A stretch of 64,000 bases of DNA, taken from NCBI RefSeq assembly GCF_000472965.1, contig NZ_AXAU01000011.1:62001-126000 (forward strand). Direction: 5' to 3'. This DNA comes from Bradyrhizobium murdochi. Lineage in GTDB: Bacteria > Pseudomonadota > Alphaproteobacteria > Rhizobiales > Xanthobacteraceae. Made by a program: the position numbers and the translations under genes. This document shows, one piece after another, positions 7,274 through 16,587 of this stretch. How positions within the stretch are numbered: the stretch's first letter is position 1; every line of letters starts with the position of its first letter. Under the pieces are notes generated by a model, which saw only the letters and a program-made list of their open reading frames with translations, was not told the origin of the DNA and did no database searches.

Positions 7274-8605
7274 TCAGCGGCGACGGCCCCTCAGCTTGGA
7301 TTTCCGGATCAGCCCCTCATACTGATGGGCCAACAGATAACCCTGCACCTGCGCCACCGTATCCATGGTCACGCTGACCACGATCAGAAGCGAGGTTCCG
7401 CCGAAATAGAACGGCACCGAGGCGTAGGAAATCAGGATTTCGGGAATCAGACACACGATCGCCAGATAGATCGCGCCCAGCACGGTCACGCGCGACAGCA
7501 CGTAGTCGATGTATTCGGCGGTGCGTTCGCCCGGACGGATGCCGGGAATGAAGCCGCCGTGCTTCTTCAGATTGTCGGCGGTCTCGGTCGGGTTGAACAC
7601 GATCGCGGTGTAGAAGAACGCGAAGAACACGATCAGGCCCAGATAGAGGACCAGGAACAGCGGACGGCCGTGGCTGAGCTGGGTGTTGAGCCACTGGAAC
7701 CATTCCGGGCCCTGGCCGGCGTTGAAGTTTGCAACCGTCGCCGGCAGTAGCAACAGCGACGAGGCGAAGATCGGCGGGATCACGCCCGAGGTGTTGAGCT
7801 TGAGCGGCAGATGCGAGGACTGGCCCTCGAACATCTTGTTGCCGACCTGGCGCTTCGGATACTGGATCAAAAGCCTGCGCTGCGCGCGCTCCATGAACAC
7901 GATGAAGGCGATCACGACGACCGCCATCACGATCACGAGCAGGATCAGGCCGGTCGAGAGCGCGCCCTGGCGTCCCAGTTCCAGCATGTTGGCGAGAGCA
8001 GACGGCAGCTCGGCAACGATGCCGGCCAGGATGATCAGCGAAATACCGTTGCCAATGCCGCGCGAGGTGATCTGCTCGCCGAGCCACATCAGGAACATGG
8101 TGCCGCCGGTCAGCGTGACCGTGGTGGAAATCAGGAAGAACAGCCCGGGTTCGCTGACGACGTTGCCGGCGCCCTGGAGGCCGACGGCGATGCCGTAGGC
8201 CTGGAACGTGGCCAGAATTACCGTGAGATAGCGGGTATACTGGTTCAGCGTCTTGCGGCCGGCCTCGCCTTCCTTCTTCAAGGCTTCGAGCTTGGGCGAG
8301 ACCGTCGTCAGGAGCTGGATGATGATCGATGCCGAGATGTACGGCATGATGTTCAGCGCGAAGATCGCCATGCGGTTGATGCCGCCGCCGGCGAACATGT
8401 TGAACATGCCGAGAATGCCGCCGGCCTGCGACTTGAACACCTGCTCCCAGGCCGCGGGATCGATGCCGGGCAGCGGGATATAGGTACCGAGCCGATAAAC
8501 AAGCAGCGCACCCAGCGTAAACCAGATGCGCTTCTTCAGTTCGTCGGCTTTGGCCAAAGCGCCGAAATTGAGGTTTGCCGCAAGTTGTTCTGCTGCTGAG
8601 ACCAT
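7274..8605 (-). CDS. secY: Protein translocase subunit SecY
   Basis: The pore-forming inner-membrane subunit of the Sec translocon, 443 residues with ten predicted membrane segments. Landmarks are the first segment after ELKKRIWFTLGALLVYRLGTYIPLPGID, the plug region GGGINRMAIFALNIMPYISASII, and the cytosolic RQVGNKMFEGQSSHLPLKLN and PGIRPGERTAEYIDYVLSRVT loops. It sits between rplO and adk in the standard order. Its partner secE lies elsewhere in this window (44359-44550). Confidence 0.98.
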   Translation of the reverse strand: MVSAAEQLAANLNFGALAKADELKKRIWFTLGALLVYRLGTYIPLPGIDPAAWEQVFKSQAGGILGMFNMFAGGGINRMAIFALNIMPYISASIIIQLLTTVSPKLEALKKEGEAGRKTLNQYTRYLTVILATFQAYGIAVGLQGAGNVVSEPGLFFLISTTVTLTGGTMFLMWLGEQITSRGIGNGISLIILAGIVAELPSALANMLELGRQGALSTGLILLVIVMAVVVIAFIVFMERAQRRLLIQYPKRQVGNKMFEGQSSHLPLKLNTSGVIPPIFASSLLLLPATVANFNAGQGPEWFQWLNTQLSHGRPLFLVLYLGLIVFFAFFYTAIVFNPTETADNLKKHGGFIPGIRPGERTAEYIDYVLSRVTVLGAIYLAIVCLIPEILISYASVPFYFGGTSLLIVVSVTMDTVAQVQGYLLAHQYEGLIRKSKLRGRRR

Positions 8606-8740
8606 GTTCAGGCTTTCTCCCGCCGCCTCCCAGGCCGACGCCCCTTCCCGGGCAATCGGTAGACGCCGGACATTATCTGGTGCGCGGCTTCGATAAGTCC
8701 ACCGGTCTATGCCCGCGATCGGGCGGGCATGACGCAGATG

Positions 8741-9226
8741 TTACGCCGCCTCGCCTTCCTTCTTGGCCGGGGCCAGGATCTTCACCGTGCCGCCGGCCTT
8801 CTCGACCGCCGCAACCGCAGACTTCGACGCGCCGTGCACCTCGATCGCGAGCTTGGCCTTGAGTTCGCCCCGGCCGAGCAGCCGCAGGCCGTCCTTGGCA
8901 CGGCGGATCACGCCGGCCTTCACCAGCGACTCGACGGTCACGGTTTCCTTGGTGTCGACCAGCTTGGCGTCGATCGCCTCCTGCAGCCGGTCGAGATTGA
9001 TCTCGGCAAAGTCGAGCCGGAAGATGTTGTTGAAGCCGCGCTTCGGCAGGCGACGATGCAGCGGCATCTGGCCGCCCTCGAAGCCCTTGATGCGCACGCC
9101 CGAACGCGCGGTCTGGCCCTTGCCGCCGCGGCCCGAAGTCTTGCCCTTGCCGGAACCGATGCCACGGCCGACGCGCATGCGCTTTTTGCGCGAGCCGGCG
9201 TTGTCGGCGATATCGCTGAGCTTCAT
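8741..9226 (-). CDS. rplO: 50S ribosomal protein L15
   Basis: L15 of 161 residues with the Gly/Lys/Arg-rich N-terminal extension (KKRMRVGRGIGSGKGKTSGRGGKGQ) that threads into 23S rRNA and a compact C-terminal domain ending with an Ala/Glu-rich tail. It lies 16 bases after rpmD and 135 bases before secY. Confidence 0.98.
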   Translation of the reverse strand: MKLSDIADNAGSRKKRMRVGRGIGSGKGKTSGRGGKGQTARSGVRIKGFEGGQMPLHRRLPKRGFNNIFRLDFAEINLDRLQEAIDAKLVDTKETVTVESLVKAGVIRRAKDGLRLLGRGELKAKLAIEVHGASKSAVAAVEKAGGTVKILAPAKKEGEAA

Positions 9227-9242
9227 CGCCCTGTCTCCTTAC

Positions 9243-9437
9243 TTACTTCTCGCCGACGATGCGGACGAGATGTTGAACCTTGCTGATCATGCCGCGAACT
9301 TCAGGGGTGTCCTGCAGCTCGGCAACCCGGCCGATCTTGTTGAGCTTGAGGCCGATCAGCGTCGAACGCTGCGAGTGGTGGCGGCGGATCGCGCTGCCGG
9401 TCTGCTCGACCTTGATCGTCTTTGCGGCCTTGGCCAT
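9243..9437 (-). CDS. rpmD: 50S ribosomal protein L30
   Basis: L30 of 64 residues: MAKAAKTIKVEQTGSAIRRH followed by QRSTLIGLKLNKIGRVAELQDTPEVRGMISKVQHLVRIV, a small beta-alpha-beta protein on the large subunit. The ATG at 9437 is chosen from the family start; the frame stays open for 39 codons upstream but those residues are unrelated. It lies 37 bases after rpsE. Confidence 0.96.
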   Translation of the reverse strand: MAKAAKTIKVEQTGSAIRRHHSQRSTLIGLKLNKIGRVAELQDTPEVRGMISKVQHLVRIVGEK

Positions 9438-9474
9438 CGTCTTAACTCCAAAGAGCGCTTGAAATTCGCGCCGG

Positions 9475-10050
9475 TTATTCAGCCACCACTTCGGCGTCGC
9501 CGCCGACGCGGCGCGATTGCAGCGTGGACACCTTGATGTTGCGGCGCGCCGCAACCGACCGCGGCGAATCCTGATGCTTCAGCGCGTCGAAGGTCGCGCG
9601 AACCATGTTGTAGGGATTCGACGAGCCGATCGACTTCGCCACCACGTCCTGGATGCCGAGCGTCTCGAACACCGCGCGCATCGGGCCGCCGGCGATGATG
9701 CCGGTACCGGCCGGAGCGGCGCGCAGGTAGACGCGGCCGGCACCGTGACGGCCGGCGATGTCGTGATGCAACGTGCGGCCTTCGCGCAGCGCCACGCGCG
9801 TCAGATTGCGCTTGGCCGACTCGGTCGCCTTGCGGATCGCCTCGGGCACCTCGCGCGCCTTGCCGTGGCCGAAACCGACCCGGCCCTTCTGGTCGCCGAT
9901 TACGACCAGCGCCGCGAAGCCGAAGCGCTTGCCGCCCTTGACGACCTTCGCCACGCGATTGATGTGGACGAGCTTGTCGACGAACTCGCTGTCGCGCTCC
10001 TCGCGATCCCTGCTCCGTTCGCGTCCGCCGCGTTCGCGTTCACCTGCCAT
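9475..10050 (-). CDS. rpsE: 30S ribosomal protein S5
   Basis: S5 of 191 residues. After a charged Arg/Glu N-terminus come the double-stranded-RNA-binding-like domain (EFVDKLVHINRVAKVVKGGKRFGFAALVVIGD) and the fidelity domain (RRNPYNMVRATF-type region, here GSSNPYNMVRATFDAL). It lies at the back of the 30S neck and affects decoding accuracy. The ATG at 10050 (MAGERERGG) is preferred over a TTG four codons upstream. Confidence 0.98.
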   Translation of the reverse strand: MAGERERGGRERSRDREERDSEFVDKLVHINRVAKVVKGGKRFGFAALVVIGDQKGRVGFGHGKAREVPEAIRKATESAKRNLTRVALREGRTLHHDIAGRHGAGRVYLRAAPAGTGIIAGGPMRAVFETLGIQDVVAKSIGSSNPYNMVRATFDALKHQDSPRSVAARRNIKVSTLQSRRVGGDAEVVAE

Positions 10051-10113
10051 GGTGTTTTCCAATCTTTAGGGGAAGAAAGCCCCTGTCCTCGTAATTATCC
10101 AAAACCGTTTTCG

Positions 10114-10473
10114 TTAGAAGCTCAGTCCGCTTTCGCGGGCGGCGTCCGCGAGCGCCTTGACGCGCCCGTGGTAGAGATAGGCGCCGCGATCGAACACCAC
10201 TTCCTTGACGCCGTTCTTCACGGCGCGTTCCGCCAGCAGCTTGCCGACGGCCTTGGCCGCATCGATGTTGGCGCCGGTGTTGCCGGCCTCGCGCATGGTC
10301 TTTTCCAGCGACGAGGCGGAAGCCAGCGTCTCGCCCTTCAGGTCGTCGATGACCTGGGCGTAGATGTGCTTCGACGAACGGAACACCGACAGACGCGGGC
10401 GTCCATTGGCGGACCGGCGTAGCGAGTTGCGCACTCGCTGCTTGCGCCGGGCATTCGTGACCTTGAGTGACAT
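10114..10473 (-). CDS. rplR: 50S ribosomal protein L18
   Basis: L18 of 119 residues with RRKQRVRNSLRRSANGRPRLSVFRSSKHIYAQVIDD and the C-terminal DRGAYLYHGRVKALADAARESGLSF. It binds 5S rRNA with L5 and attaches it to the central protuberance. It lies 11 bases after rplF. Confidence 0.98.
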   Translation of the reverse strand: MSLKVTNARRKQRVRNSLRRSANGRPRLSVFRSSKHIYAQVIDDLKGETLASASSLEKTMREAGNTGANIDAAKAVGKLLAERAVKNGVKEVVFDRGAYLYHGRVKALADAARESGLSF

Positions 10474-10484
10474 GACCGGCTCCG

Positions 10485-11018
10485 TTACTTCTTCTTGCCT
10501 TCCTTGCGGAAGATGAATTCGTTGGCGTACTTCACGCCCTTGCCCTTGTAGGGCTCCGGCGGACGGTAGGCGCGGATCTCGGCGGCGACCTGCCCGACGC
10601 GCTGGGAATCGGTGCCCGAAATCGTGATCTCGGTCGGCTTCGGCACCGCGATGGTGATGCCTTCCGGGATCGCATAGACCACGTCGTGGCTGTAGCCGAG
10701 CGCGAGCTGCAGGTTCTTGCCCTGCATCGCGGCGCGATAGCCGACGCCGGTGATCTCGAGCTTCTTCTCAAAGCCCTTGGTGACGCCCTCGACCAGGTTC
10801 GCCACCTGCGCGCGCGCGGTGCCATACATGGCCTGCGCACGGTTGGTCTTGAACTTCGGCGCGACCTTGACCTCGCCCTTCTCGAACTTCACCTCGACGT
10901 CGTCATGCACGACGAACTGAAGCTGGCCCTTGGGCCCCTTCACCTTGACGGTCTGTCCCTCGACGGTCGCCGTCACACCGGACGGGATCGCCACAGGCCG
11001 TTTGCCAACACGTGACAT
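10485..11018 (-). CDS. rplF: 50S ribosomal protein L6
   Basis: L6 of 177 residues, two similar RNA-binding folds. It begins MSRVGKRPVAIPSGVTATVEGQTVKVKGPKG and ends with the family signature region RAYRPPEPYKGKGVKYANEFIFRKEGKKK. It sits near the factor-binding site and the sarcin-ricin loop. The ATG at 11018 matches the family start; a 17-codon upstream extension is not conserved. It lies 16 bases after rpsH. Confidence 0.98.
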   Translation of the reverse strand: MSRVGKRPVAIPSGVTATVEGQTVKVKGPKGQLQFVVHDDVEVKFEKGEVKVAPKFKTNRAQAMYGTARAQVANLVEGVTKGFEKKLEITGVGYRAAMQGKNLQLALGYSHDVVYAIPEGITIAVPKPTEITISGTDSQRVGQVAAEIRAYRPPEPYKGKGVKYANEFIFRKEGKKK

Positions 11019-11034
11019 GGCTAAAAATCCTTCC

Positions 11035-11433
11035 TCAGAACACCGTGAAGAGAACTTCGCCGCCCACATTCGCGTCTCGCGCGGCGTGGTCGGCCATGAT
11101 TCCCTTCGGCGTCGACAACACCGAAATGCCGAGACCGTTGTTCACGCGCGGCAGGTTCTTCACCGAGGCGTAAACCCGGCGGCCCGGCTTCGAGACCCGC
11201 TCGATCTCGCGAATGACGGGCTCGCCATCGAAATACTTCAACTCGATCTCGAGTTCGCTGCGGCCCGAGGCATGCTCCACGCTGGCATAGCCGCGAATAT
11301 AGCCCTCGGCCTTCAGCACTTCGAGCACGCTGGCGCGCATCTTCGAGCCCGGGGTCGAGACCTTGGACTTCGAACGCATCTGCGCGTTGCGGATGCGGGT
11401 GATGAGATCGGAGATCGGATCGTGCGTTGACAT
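11035..11433 (-). CDS. rpsH: 30S ribosomal protein S8
   Basis: S8 of 132 residues, with MSTHDPISDLITRIRNAQMRSKSKVSTPGSKMRASVLEVLKAEGYI and the C-terminal NNGLGISVLSTPKGIMADHAARDANVGGEVLFTVF that binds helix 21 of 16S rRNA. In E. coli S8 represses spc-operon translation at the rplE region; a similar target here was not resolved by eye. It lies 14 bases after rpsN. Confidence 0.98.
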   Translation of the reverse strand: MSTHDPISDLITRIRNAQMRSKSKVSTPGSKMRASVLEVLKAEGYIRGYASVEHASGRSELEIELKYFDGEPVIREIERVSKPGRRVYASVKNLPRVNNGLGISVLSTPKGIMADHAARDANVGGEVLFTVF

Positions 11434-11447
11434 CGTGACGACCCTCC

Positions 11448-11753
11448 TTACCAGCTCGACTTCACGAGCCCGGGAACCAGGCCCTTGGAGCCGAGTTCAC
11501 GCAGCGCGATGCGGGAAAGCTTGTTCTTGCGGTAGTTCGAACGCGGGCGGCCGGTCAGTTCGCAGCGGTTGCGAATCCGCGTGGTCGACGAGTTGCGCGG
11601 CATCTGGGCAAGCTTCAGCGTCGCCGCAAACCGCTCTTCCATCGGCTTGGTCTTGTCGGCGATGATCGCCTTCAGCTTCGCACGCTGCGGGGCGGCGTTC
11701 TTGGCCATCCGCTTGCGCCGGTTGTTCTTCTCGATCGAACTCTTCTTTGCCAT
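11448..11753 (-). CDS. rpsN: 30S ribosomal protein S14 (zinc-free type)
   Basis: S14 of 101 residues, the long form without the CxxC-CxxC zinc ribbon: MAKKSSIEKNNRRKRMAKNAAPQRAKLKAI to RCELTGRPRSNYRKNKLSRIALRELGSKGLVPGLVKSSW. It binds the 30S head. It lies 43 bases after rplE. Confidence 0.98.
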   Translation of the reverse strand: MAKKSSIEKNNRRKRMAKNAAPQRAKLKAIIADKTKPMEERFAATLKLAQMPRNSSTTRIRNRCELTGRPRSNYRKNKLSRIALRELGSKGLVPGLVKSSW

Positions 11754-11796
11754 GCTTGGCTCCTGGGTTTCCGCGTTTGAGAGGCTTAACTGCGTC

Positions 11797-12346
<550 letters not shown>

Positions 12347-12354
<8 letters not shown>

Positions 12355-12661
12355 CGATCTCTGCTCCCGAGCTCTTGGCAATGCGTACCTTCTTGCCATC
12401 AGCCTGAATCTTGAAGCCTATGCGGGTCGGCTTTCCGTCCTTGCCGACATAGGCGAGGTTGGACAGGTGGATCGGCGACTCCTTGGAGATGATGCCGCCC
12501 TCCTGGTTCTGGGTCTGCTTCTGGTGACGCTTCACCAGGTTGACGCCGCGCACCAGCGCCTTGTTCTCGGCGGGGCGGACCTCGAATACTTCGCCGGTGC
12601 GACCCTTGTCGCGACCGGTCATCACCATGACCTTGTCACCTTTCCGGATCTTGGCAGCCAT
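12347..12661 (-). CDS. rplX: 50S ribosomal protein L24
   Basis: L24 of 104 residues with the KOW motif: KIRKGDKVMVMTGRDKGRTGEVFEV, then LVRGVNLVKRHQKQTQNQEGGI. It is an early assembly initiator of the 50S subunit. Its ATG shares a base with the rplN stop (TGATG) and its 3' end overlaps rplE by 8 bases. Confidence 0.98.
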
Positions 12662-13029
12662 CACAGCACCTCCGGCGCAAGCGAAATGATTTTCATGTGG
12701 TTCTTGGCGCGAAGCTCGCGCGGCACCGGCCCGAAGATACGGGTGCCGACCGGCTCCGACTGGTTGTTGATCAAGACGGCGGCGTTGCGGTCGAAGCGGA
12801 TGACCGAACCGTCGGCGCGGCGGATGTCCTTGCGGACCCGCACCACGACGGCCTTCATCACGTCGCCCTTCTTCACCTTGCCGCGCGGAATCGCTTCCTT
12901 GATCGACACGACGATAACGTCGCCCACGGTGGCATAGCGGCGCTTGGAGCCCCCCAGCACCTTGATGCACATGACACGGCGTGCGCCTGAATTGTCGGCC
13001 ACGTCGAGGTTGGTCTGCATCTGAATCAT
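12661..13029 (-). CDS. rplN: 50S ribosomal protein L14
   Basis: L14 of 122 residues, with [33 protein letters not shown] and [28 protein letters not shown]. It is one of the most conserved large-subunit proteins and contacts 16S rRNA in an intersubunit bridge. It lies 84 bases after rpsQ, a rather wide gap for this operon. Confidence 0.98.
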
Positions 13030-13113
13030 TGATGCACCTCGTCCTCTTTCTGATGCGCTCGAATTAGCGCCTAAAATTTTCCTGATTACTCATCCGGCCA
13101 GGCCGAACAAATC

Positions 13114-13362
13114 TCAGGCGGTTTTCTTCTGTTCGCCCCGGACCACGGTCCAGCGCTTCAACTTCGAGATCGGCTTGCTCTCCTCGATCCACACCATGTC
13201 GCCCGGCTTGAACTCGCCGTTCTCGTCATGCGCGTGGTAGTTCTTGGAGCGGCGGATCGTCTTCTTGTAGATCGGATGGGTGAAGCGGCGATCGACGCGC
13301 ACCACCACCGTCTTGGCTTGCTTGTCGCTCACGACCACGCCCTGAAGGGTACGTTTCGGCAT
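13114..13362 (-). CDS. rpsQ: 30S ribosomal protein S17
   Basis: S17 of 82 residues with an OB-fold: MPKRTLQGVVVSDKQAKTVVVRVDRRFTHPIYKKTIRRSKNYHAHDE, ending ISKLKRWTVVRGEQKKTA. It binds 16S rRNA helix 11 and helps early 30S assembly. It lies 11 bases after rpmC. Confidence 0.98.
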   Translation of the reverse strand: MPKRTLQGVVVSDKQAKTVVVRVDRRFTHPIYKKTIRRSKNYHAHDENGEFKPGDMVWIEESKPISKLKRWTVVRGEQKKTA

Positions 13363-13373
13363 AATATGGCCTC

Positions 13374-13580
13374 TTACTTCTTCTTCGCGCGAACCTGCGC
13401 TGCGATGGTCTTGATGCGGGCGATATCGCGGCGGGCTTCGCGCAGCCGCGAGGTGTTTTCCAACTGCCCGGTGGCGCGCTGGAAACGCAGGTTGAAGCGT
13501 TCCTTCTTCAGATTGAGGACGGCATCCTCCCTCTGGTCGTCGCTCATCGCGCGGATGTCTTCAACTTTCATCGGGGCCAT
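13374..13580 (-). CDS. rpmC: 50S ribosomal protein L29
   Basis: L29 of 68 residues, two long helices: MAPMKVEDIRAMSDDQREDAVLNLKKERFNLRFQRATGQLENTSRLREARRDIARIKTIAAQ. It lies at the tunnel exit beside L23, near the trigger-factor and SRP docking site. The ATG at 13580 lies 5 bases after the rplP stop; the longer open frame upstream overlaps rplP and is not used. Confidence 0.97.
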   Translation of the reverse strand: MAPMKVEDIRAMSDDQREDAVLNLKKERFNLRFQRATGQLENTSRLREARRDIARIKTIAAQVRAKKK

Positions 13581-13585
13581 GAGTG

Positions 13586-13999
13586 TTACTCCGCAATGCG
13601 CGCGACGAAGCGCGTCTTGATCGGTAGCTTGGCGGCGGCGAGCGTGAGCGCTTCCCTCGCGGTCTGCACGTTGACGCCGTCGATCTCGAAAATCACCCGG
13701 CCGGGCTTGACCCGCGCCACCCACAATTCCGGCGTTCCCTTGCCGGAGCCCATGCGGACTTCGGCGGGCTTCTTCGACACCGGCACGTCCGGGAACACGC
13801 GGATCCAGACGCGGCCGGCGCGCTTCATGTGGCGGGTCAGCGCGCGGCGCGCGGCTTCGATCTGGCGGGCGGTGACGCGCTCGGGCGCCATCGCCTTCAG
13901 GCCGAACTGGCCGAACGACAACGTCGCACCCGAAGTCGCAACGCCGTGGATACGGCCCTTATGCGCCTTCCGGAACTTCGTTTTCTTTGGTTGCATCAT
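13586..13999 (-). CDS. rplP: 50S ribosomal protein L16
   Basis: L16 of 137 residues: MMQPKKTKFRKAHKGRIHGVATSGATLSFGQFGLKAM then ITARQIEAARRALTRHMKRAGRVWIRVFPDVPVSKKPAEVRMGSGKG (here VTARQ). It organises the A-site region. The Arg in the RMGSGKG loop, hydroxylated in E. coli L16, is present. It lies 30 bases after rpsC. Confidence 0.98.
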   Translation of the reverse strand: MMQPKKTKFRKAHKGRIHGVATSGATLSFGQFGLKAMAPERVTARQIEAARRALTRHMKRAGRVWIRVFPDVPVSKKPAEVRMGSGKGTPELWVARVKPGRVIFEIDGVNVQTAREALTLAAAKLPIKTRFVARIAE

Positions 14000-14029
14000 G
14001 GCTTTGAGCCCTCAAACCTTCCTAATGTC

Positions 14030-14734
14030 TCACGCTGCGGCGGCGTCGCGGCGCGGACGCGCGGTATCGCCTTCGGCCATCTTCTTGTCCTGGGCCATCG
14101 GATCGTGCTCGAGGATTTCGCCCTTGAAGATCCAGACCTTGACGCCGCAGGTGCCGAACGTGGTGAACGCCGTCGCCACGCCGTAATCGACGTCGGCGCG
14201 CAGCGTGTGCAGCGGCACGCGGCCCTCGCGATACCACTCCATGCGCGCGATTTCGGCGCCGCCGAGACGGCCCGAGCAGTTGATGCGGATGCCTTCGGCG
14301 CCAAGGCGCATCGCCGATTGCACCGCCCGCTTCATGGCGCGGCGGAAAGCGACGCGGCGCTCGAGCTGCTGCGCAATCGATTCGGCAACCAGGGTGGCAT
14401 CGAGTTCGGGCTTGCGGATTTCGACGATGTTGATGACGACGTCGGAAGCCGTGATGTCGGCAACCCGCTTGCGCAGCTTGTCGATGTCGGCGCCCTTCTT
14501 GCCGATCACGACGCCCGGACGCGCCGAGTGGATCGTCACGCGGCACTTCTTGTGCGGACGCTCGATCACGATGCGGGCGACGGCCGCCTGCTTGAGCTCC
14601 TTGTGCAGGATCTCGCGGATCTTGACGTCTTCATGCAGAAGCTTGCCGTATTCGCTCTTGCCGGCGAACCAACGCGAATCCCACGTGCGGTTGATGCCGA
14701 GACGCAGTCCGATTGGATTGATCTTTTGACCCAT
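14030..14734 (-). CDS. rpsC: 30S ribosomal protein S3
   Basis: S3 of 234 residues with the KH domain (RVTIHSARPGVVIGKKGADIDKLRKRVADI) and the C-terminal domain that lines the mRNA entry tunnel with helicase activity. The basic/Ala-rich tail after about 215 (ARPRRDAAAA) is short. It lies 19 bases after rplV. Confidence 0.98.
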   Translation of the reverse strand: MGQKINPIGLRLGINRTWDSRWFAGKSEYGKLLHEDVKIREILHKELKQAAVARIVIERPHKKCRVTIHSARPGVVIGKKGADIDKLRKRVADITASDVVINIVEIRKPELDATLVAESIAQQLERRVAFRRAMKRAVQSAMRLGAEGIRINCSGRLGGAEIARMEWYREGRVPLHTLRADVDYGVATAFTTFGTCGVKVWIFKGEILEHDPMAQDKKMAEGDTARPRRDAAAA

Positions 14735-14753
14735 CGTTTTCTCCTGCGCCGCT

Positions 14754-15140
14754 TTAAGCGCTTGCCTCGGCCTCGACCTGACGAACCACGATGGTCAGGT
14801 GCGAGAACGGTTTATAGATACGGCCCGAACGGCCACGGCCGCGGGGCGAGAAACGCTTCATGACGATGCCGTTGCCGACATGGGCCTCGGCGACGACGAG
14901 ATCGTCGACCTCGAGGTCATGGTTGTTCTCGGCGTTCGCGATCGCCGATTCCAGGCACTTCTTGACGTCGACCGCGATCCGCTTGCGCGAGAACTGCAGG
15001 TCGGCGAGCGCAGCAGACGCCTTCCGGCCGCGGATCAACTGCGCGACAAGATTGAGCTTCTGCGGGCTGACGCGCAGCATCCGGGCGACTGCCTTGGCCT
15101 CGTTGTCCGCGAGGCTACGTTCGCGCTTTGGTTTGCTCAT
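14754..15140 (-). CDS. rplV: 50S ribosomal protein L22
   Basis: L22 of 128 residues with SPQKLNLVAQLIRGRKASAALADLQFSRKRIAVDVKKCLESAIANAENN and the tunnel-lining beta hairpin (VGNGIVMKRFSPRGRGRSGRIYKPFSHLTIVV). This is the loop where macrolide-resistance changes arise; it looks intact. It lies 10 bases after rpsS. Confidence 0.98.
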   Translation of the reverse strand: MSKPKRERSLADNEAKAVARMLRVSPQKLNLVAQLIRGRKASAALADLQFSRKRIAVDVKKCLESAIANAENNHDLEVDDLVVAEAHVGNGIVMKRFSPRGRGRSGRIYKPFSHLTIVVRQVEAEASA

Positions 15141-15150
15141 CGTCTATTCC

Positions 15151-15429
15151 TCAAGCCTTCTTGGCTTTCTTGTCGCCAGAGTGGCCATGGAAGGTACGGG
15201 TCGGCGAGAACTCGCCGAACTTGTGACCCACCATTTCCTCGTTGACCGAGACCGGCACGTGCTTCTGGCCGTTGTAGACGCCGAACACCAGGCCGACGAA
15301 CTGCGGCAGGATGGTCGAGCGGCGGCTCCAGATCTTGATGACGTCGTGACGGCCGGACGCGCGCGCAGCATCTGCCTTCTTGAGCAGAGAGGCTTCGACG
15401 AACGGGCCTTTCCAGACTGAACGAACCAT
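15151..15429 (-). CDS. rpsS: 30S ribosomal protein S19
   Basis: S19 of 92 residues: MVRSVWKGPFVEASLLKKADAARASGRHDVIKIWSRRSTILPQFVGLVFGVYNGQKHVPV and VGHKFGEFSPTRTFHGHSGDKKAKKA. It forms a complex with S13 in the 30S head. It lies 12 bases after rplB. Confidence 0.98.
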   Translation of the reverse strand: MVRSVWKGPFVEASLLKKADAARASGRHDVIKIWSRRSTILPQFVGLVFGVYNGQKHVPVSVNEEMVGHKFGEFSPTRTFHGHSGDKKAKKA

Positions 15430-15441
15430 GTCCGGCGTTCC

Positions 15442-16275
15442 TTACTTCTTCCGCTTGTGGCGGCTTAGGAGGATGAATCGATTGGTCGACTTATTCGAAC
15501 GGGTCTTCTTGCCCTTGGTCGGCTTGCCCCACGGCGTGACCGGGTGGCGGCCGCCCGAGGTGCGGCCTTCGCCGCCGCCGTGCGGATGGTCGATCGGGTT
15601 CATGACGACGCCGCGGTTATGCGGACGCCAGCCCAGCCAGCGGGTGCGGCCGGCCTTGCCGATCGAGATGTTCATGTGATCGGGGTTCGACACCGCACCG
15701 ATGGTGCCGCGGCAGCGGCCGTGCACCAGGCGCTGTTCGCCCGAGTTCAGGCGCAGAATGACGTATTCCTGGTCGCGGCCGACGATCTGGGCGTAGGTGC
15801 CGGCGGAACGGGCGATCTGGCCGCCCTTCCCGATCTTCATCTCGATGTTGTGGACGATGGTGCCGACCGGCATGTTGCCGAGCGGCATGACGTTGCCGGG
15901 CTTCACGTCGACATAGTTGCCGGCAACCACCGTGTCGCCCACGGCCAGCCGCTGCGGCGCCAGGATGTAGGCCTGCTCGCCGTCCTGATACTTGATCAGC
16001 GCGATGAACGCGGTGCGGTTCGGATCATATTCCAGCCGCTCGACGACGGCGGGAACGTCGACCTTGTTCCGCTTGAAGTCCACCAGGCGGTAGGCCTTCT
16101 TGTGGCCGCCGCCGCGGAAGCGCACCGTGATGCGGCCGGTGTTGTTGCGGCCGCCATTGCCGAGCTTGCCCTCGGTCAGCGCCTTCACCGGCTTGCCCTT
16201 GTAGAGCGCCGAACGGTCGACCATCACCAGTTGGCGCTGGCCCGGCGTCGTCGGATTGTATGTTTTCAATGCCAT
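15442..16275 (-). CDS. rplB: 50S ribosomal protein L2
   Basis: L2 of 277 residues with the OB and SH3-like domains. The C-terminal GRTRWLGWRPHNRGVVMNPIDHPHGGGEGRTSGGRHPVTPWGKPTKGKKTR contains the conserved histidine of the HPHGGGEG loop near the peptidyl-transferase centre. It is needed for subunit joining. It lies 12 bases after rplW. Confidence 0.98.
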   Translation of the reverse strand: MALKTYNPTTPGQRQLVMVDRSALYKGKPVKALTEGKLGNGGRNNTGRITVRFRGGGHKKAYRLVDFKRNKVDVPAVVERLEYDPNRTAFIALIKYQDGEQAYILAPQRLAVGDTVVAGNYVDVKPGNVMPLGNMPVGTIVHNIEMKIGKGGQIARSAGTYAQIVGRDQEYVILRLNSGEQRLVHGRCRGTIGAVSNPDHMNISIGKAGRTRWLGWRPHNRGVVMNPIDHPHGGGEGRTSGGRHPVTPWGKPTKGKKTRSNKSTNRFILLSRHKRKK

Positions 16276-16287
16276 CGCTGTGTCGCC

Positions 16288-16587
16288 TTATAGTCCGGTG
16301 GTAACGTCGATGCGGTGGCCCTCTTCGAGGGTCACGACAGCCCGCTTGACGTCCGACTGCGAACCGAAATTGCCGCGGAACACCTTGGTCTTGCCCTTGC
16401 GGACCAGGGTATTCACGCTCTTCACCTTGACGTCGAACAGCTTCTCGACGGCTTCCTTGATTTGCGGCTTGGTCGCCTTGCTGGCGACCTTGAACACGAC
16501 CTTGTTGTGCTCGGACGCTACCGTCGCCTTTTCGGTGACGACGGGAGCTACGATCACGTCGTAATGGCGCGGATCGATATTCTTCAT
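16288..16587 (-). CDS. rplW: 50S ribosomal protein L23
   Basis: L23 of 99 residues: MKNIDPRHYDVIVAPVVTEKATVASEHNKVVFKVASKATKPQIKEAVEKLFDVKVKSVNTLVRKGKTKVFRGNFG. It is the tunnel-exit docking site for trigger factor and SRP. Its ATG overlaps the rplD stop (ATGA), indicating coupled translation. Confidence 0.98.
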   Translation of the reverse strand: MKNIDPRHYDVIVAPVVTEKATVASEHNKVVFKVASKATKPQIKEAVEKLFDVKVKSVNTLVRKGKTKVFRGNFGSQSDVKRAVVTLEEGHRIDVTTGL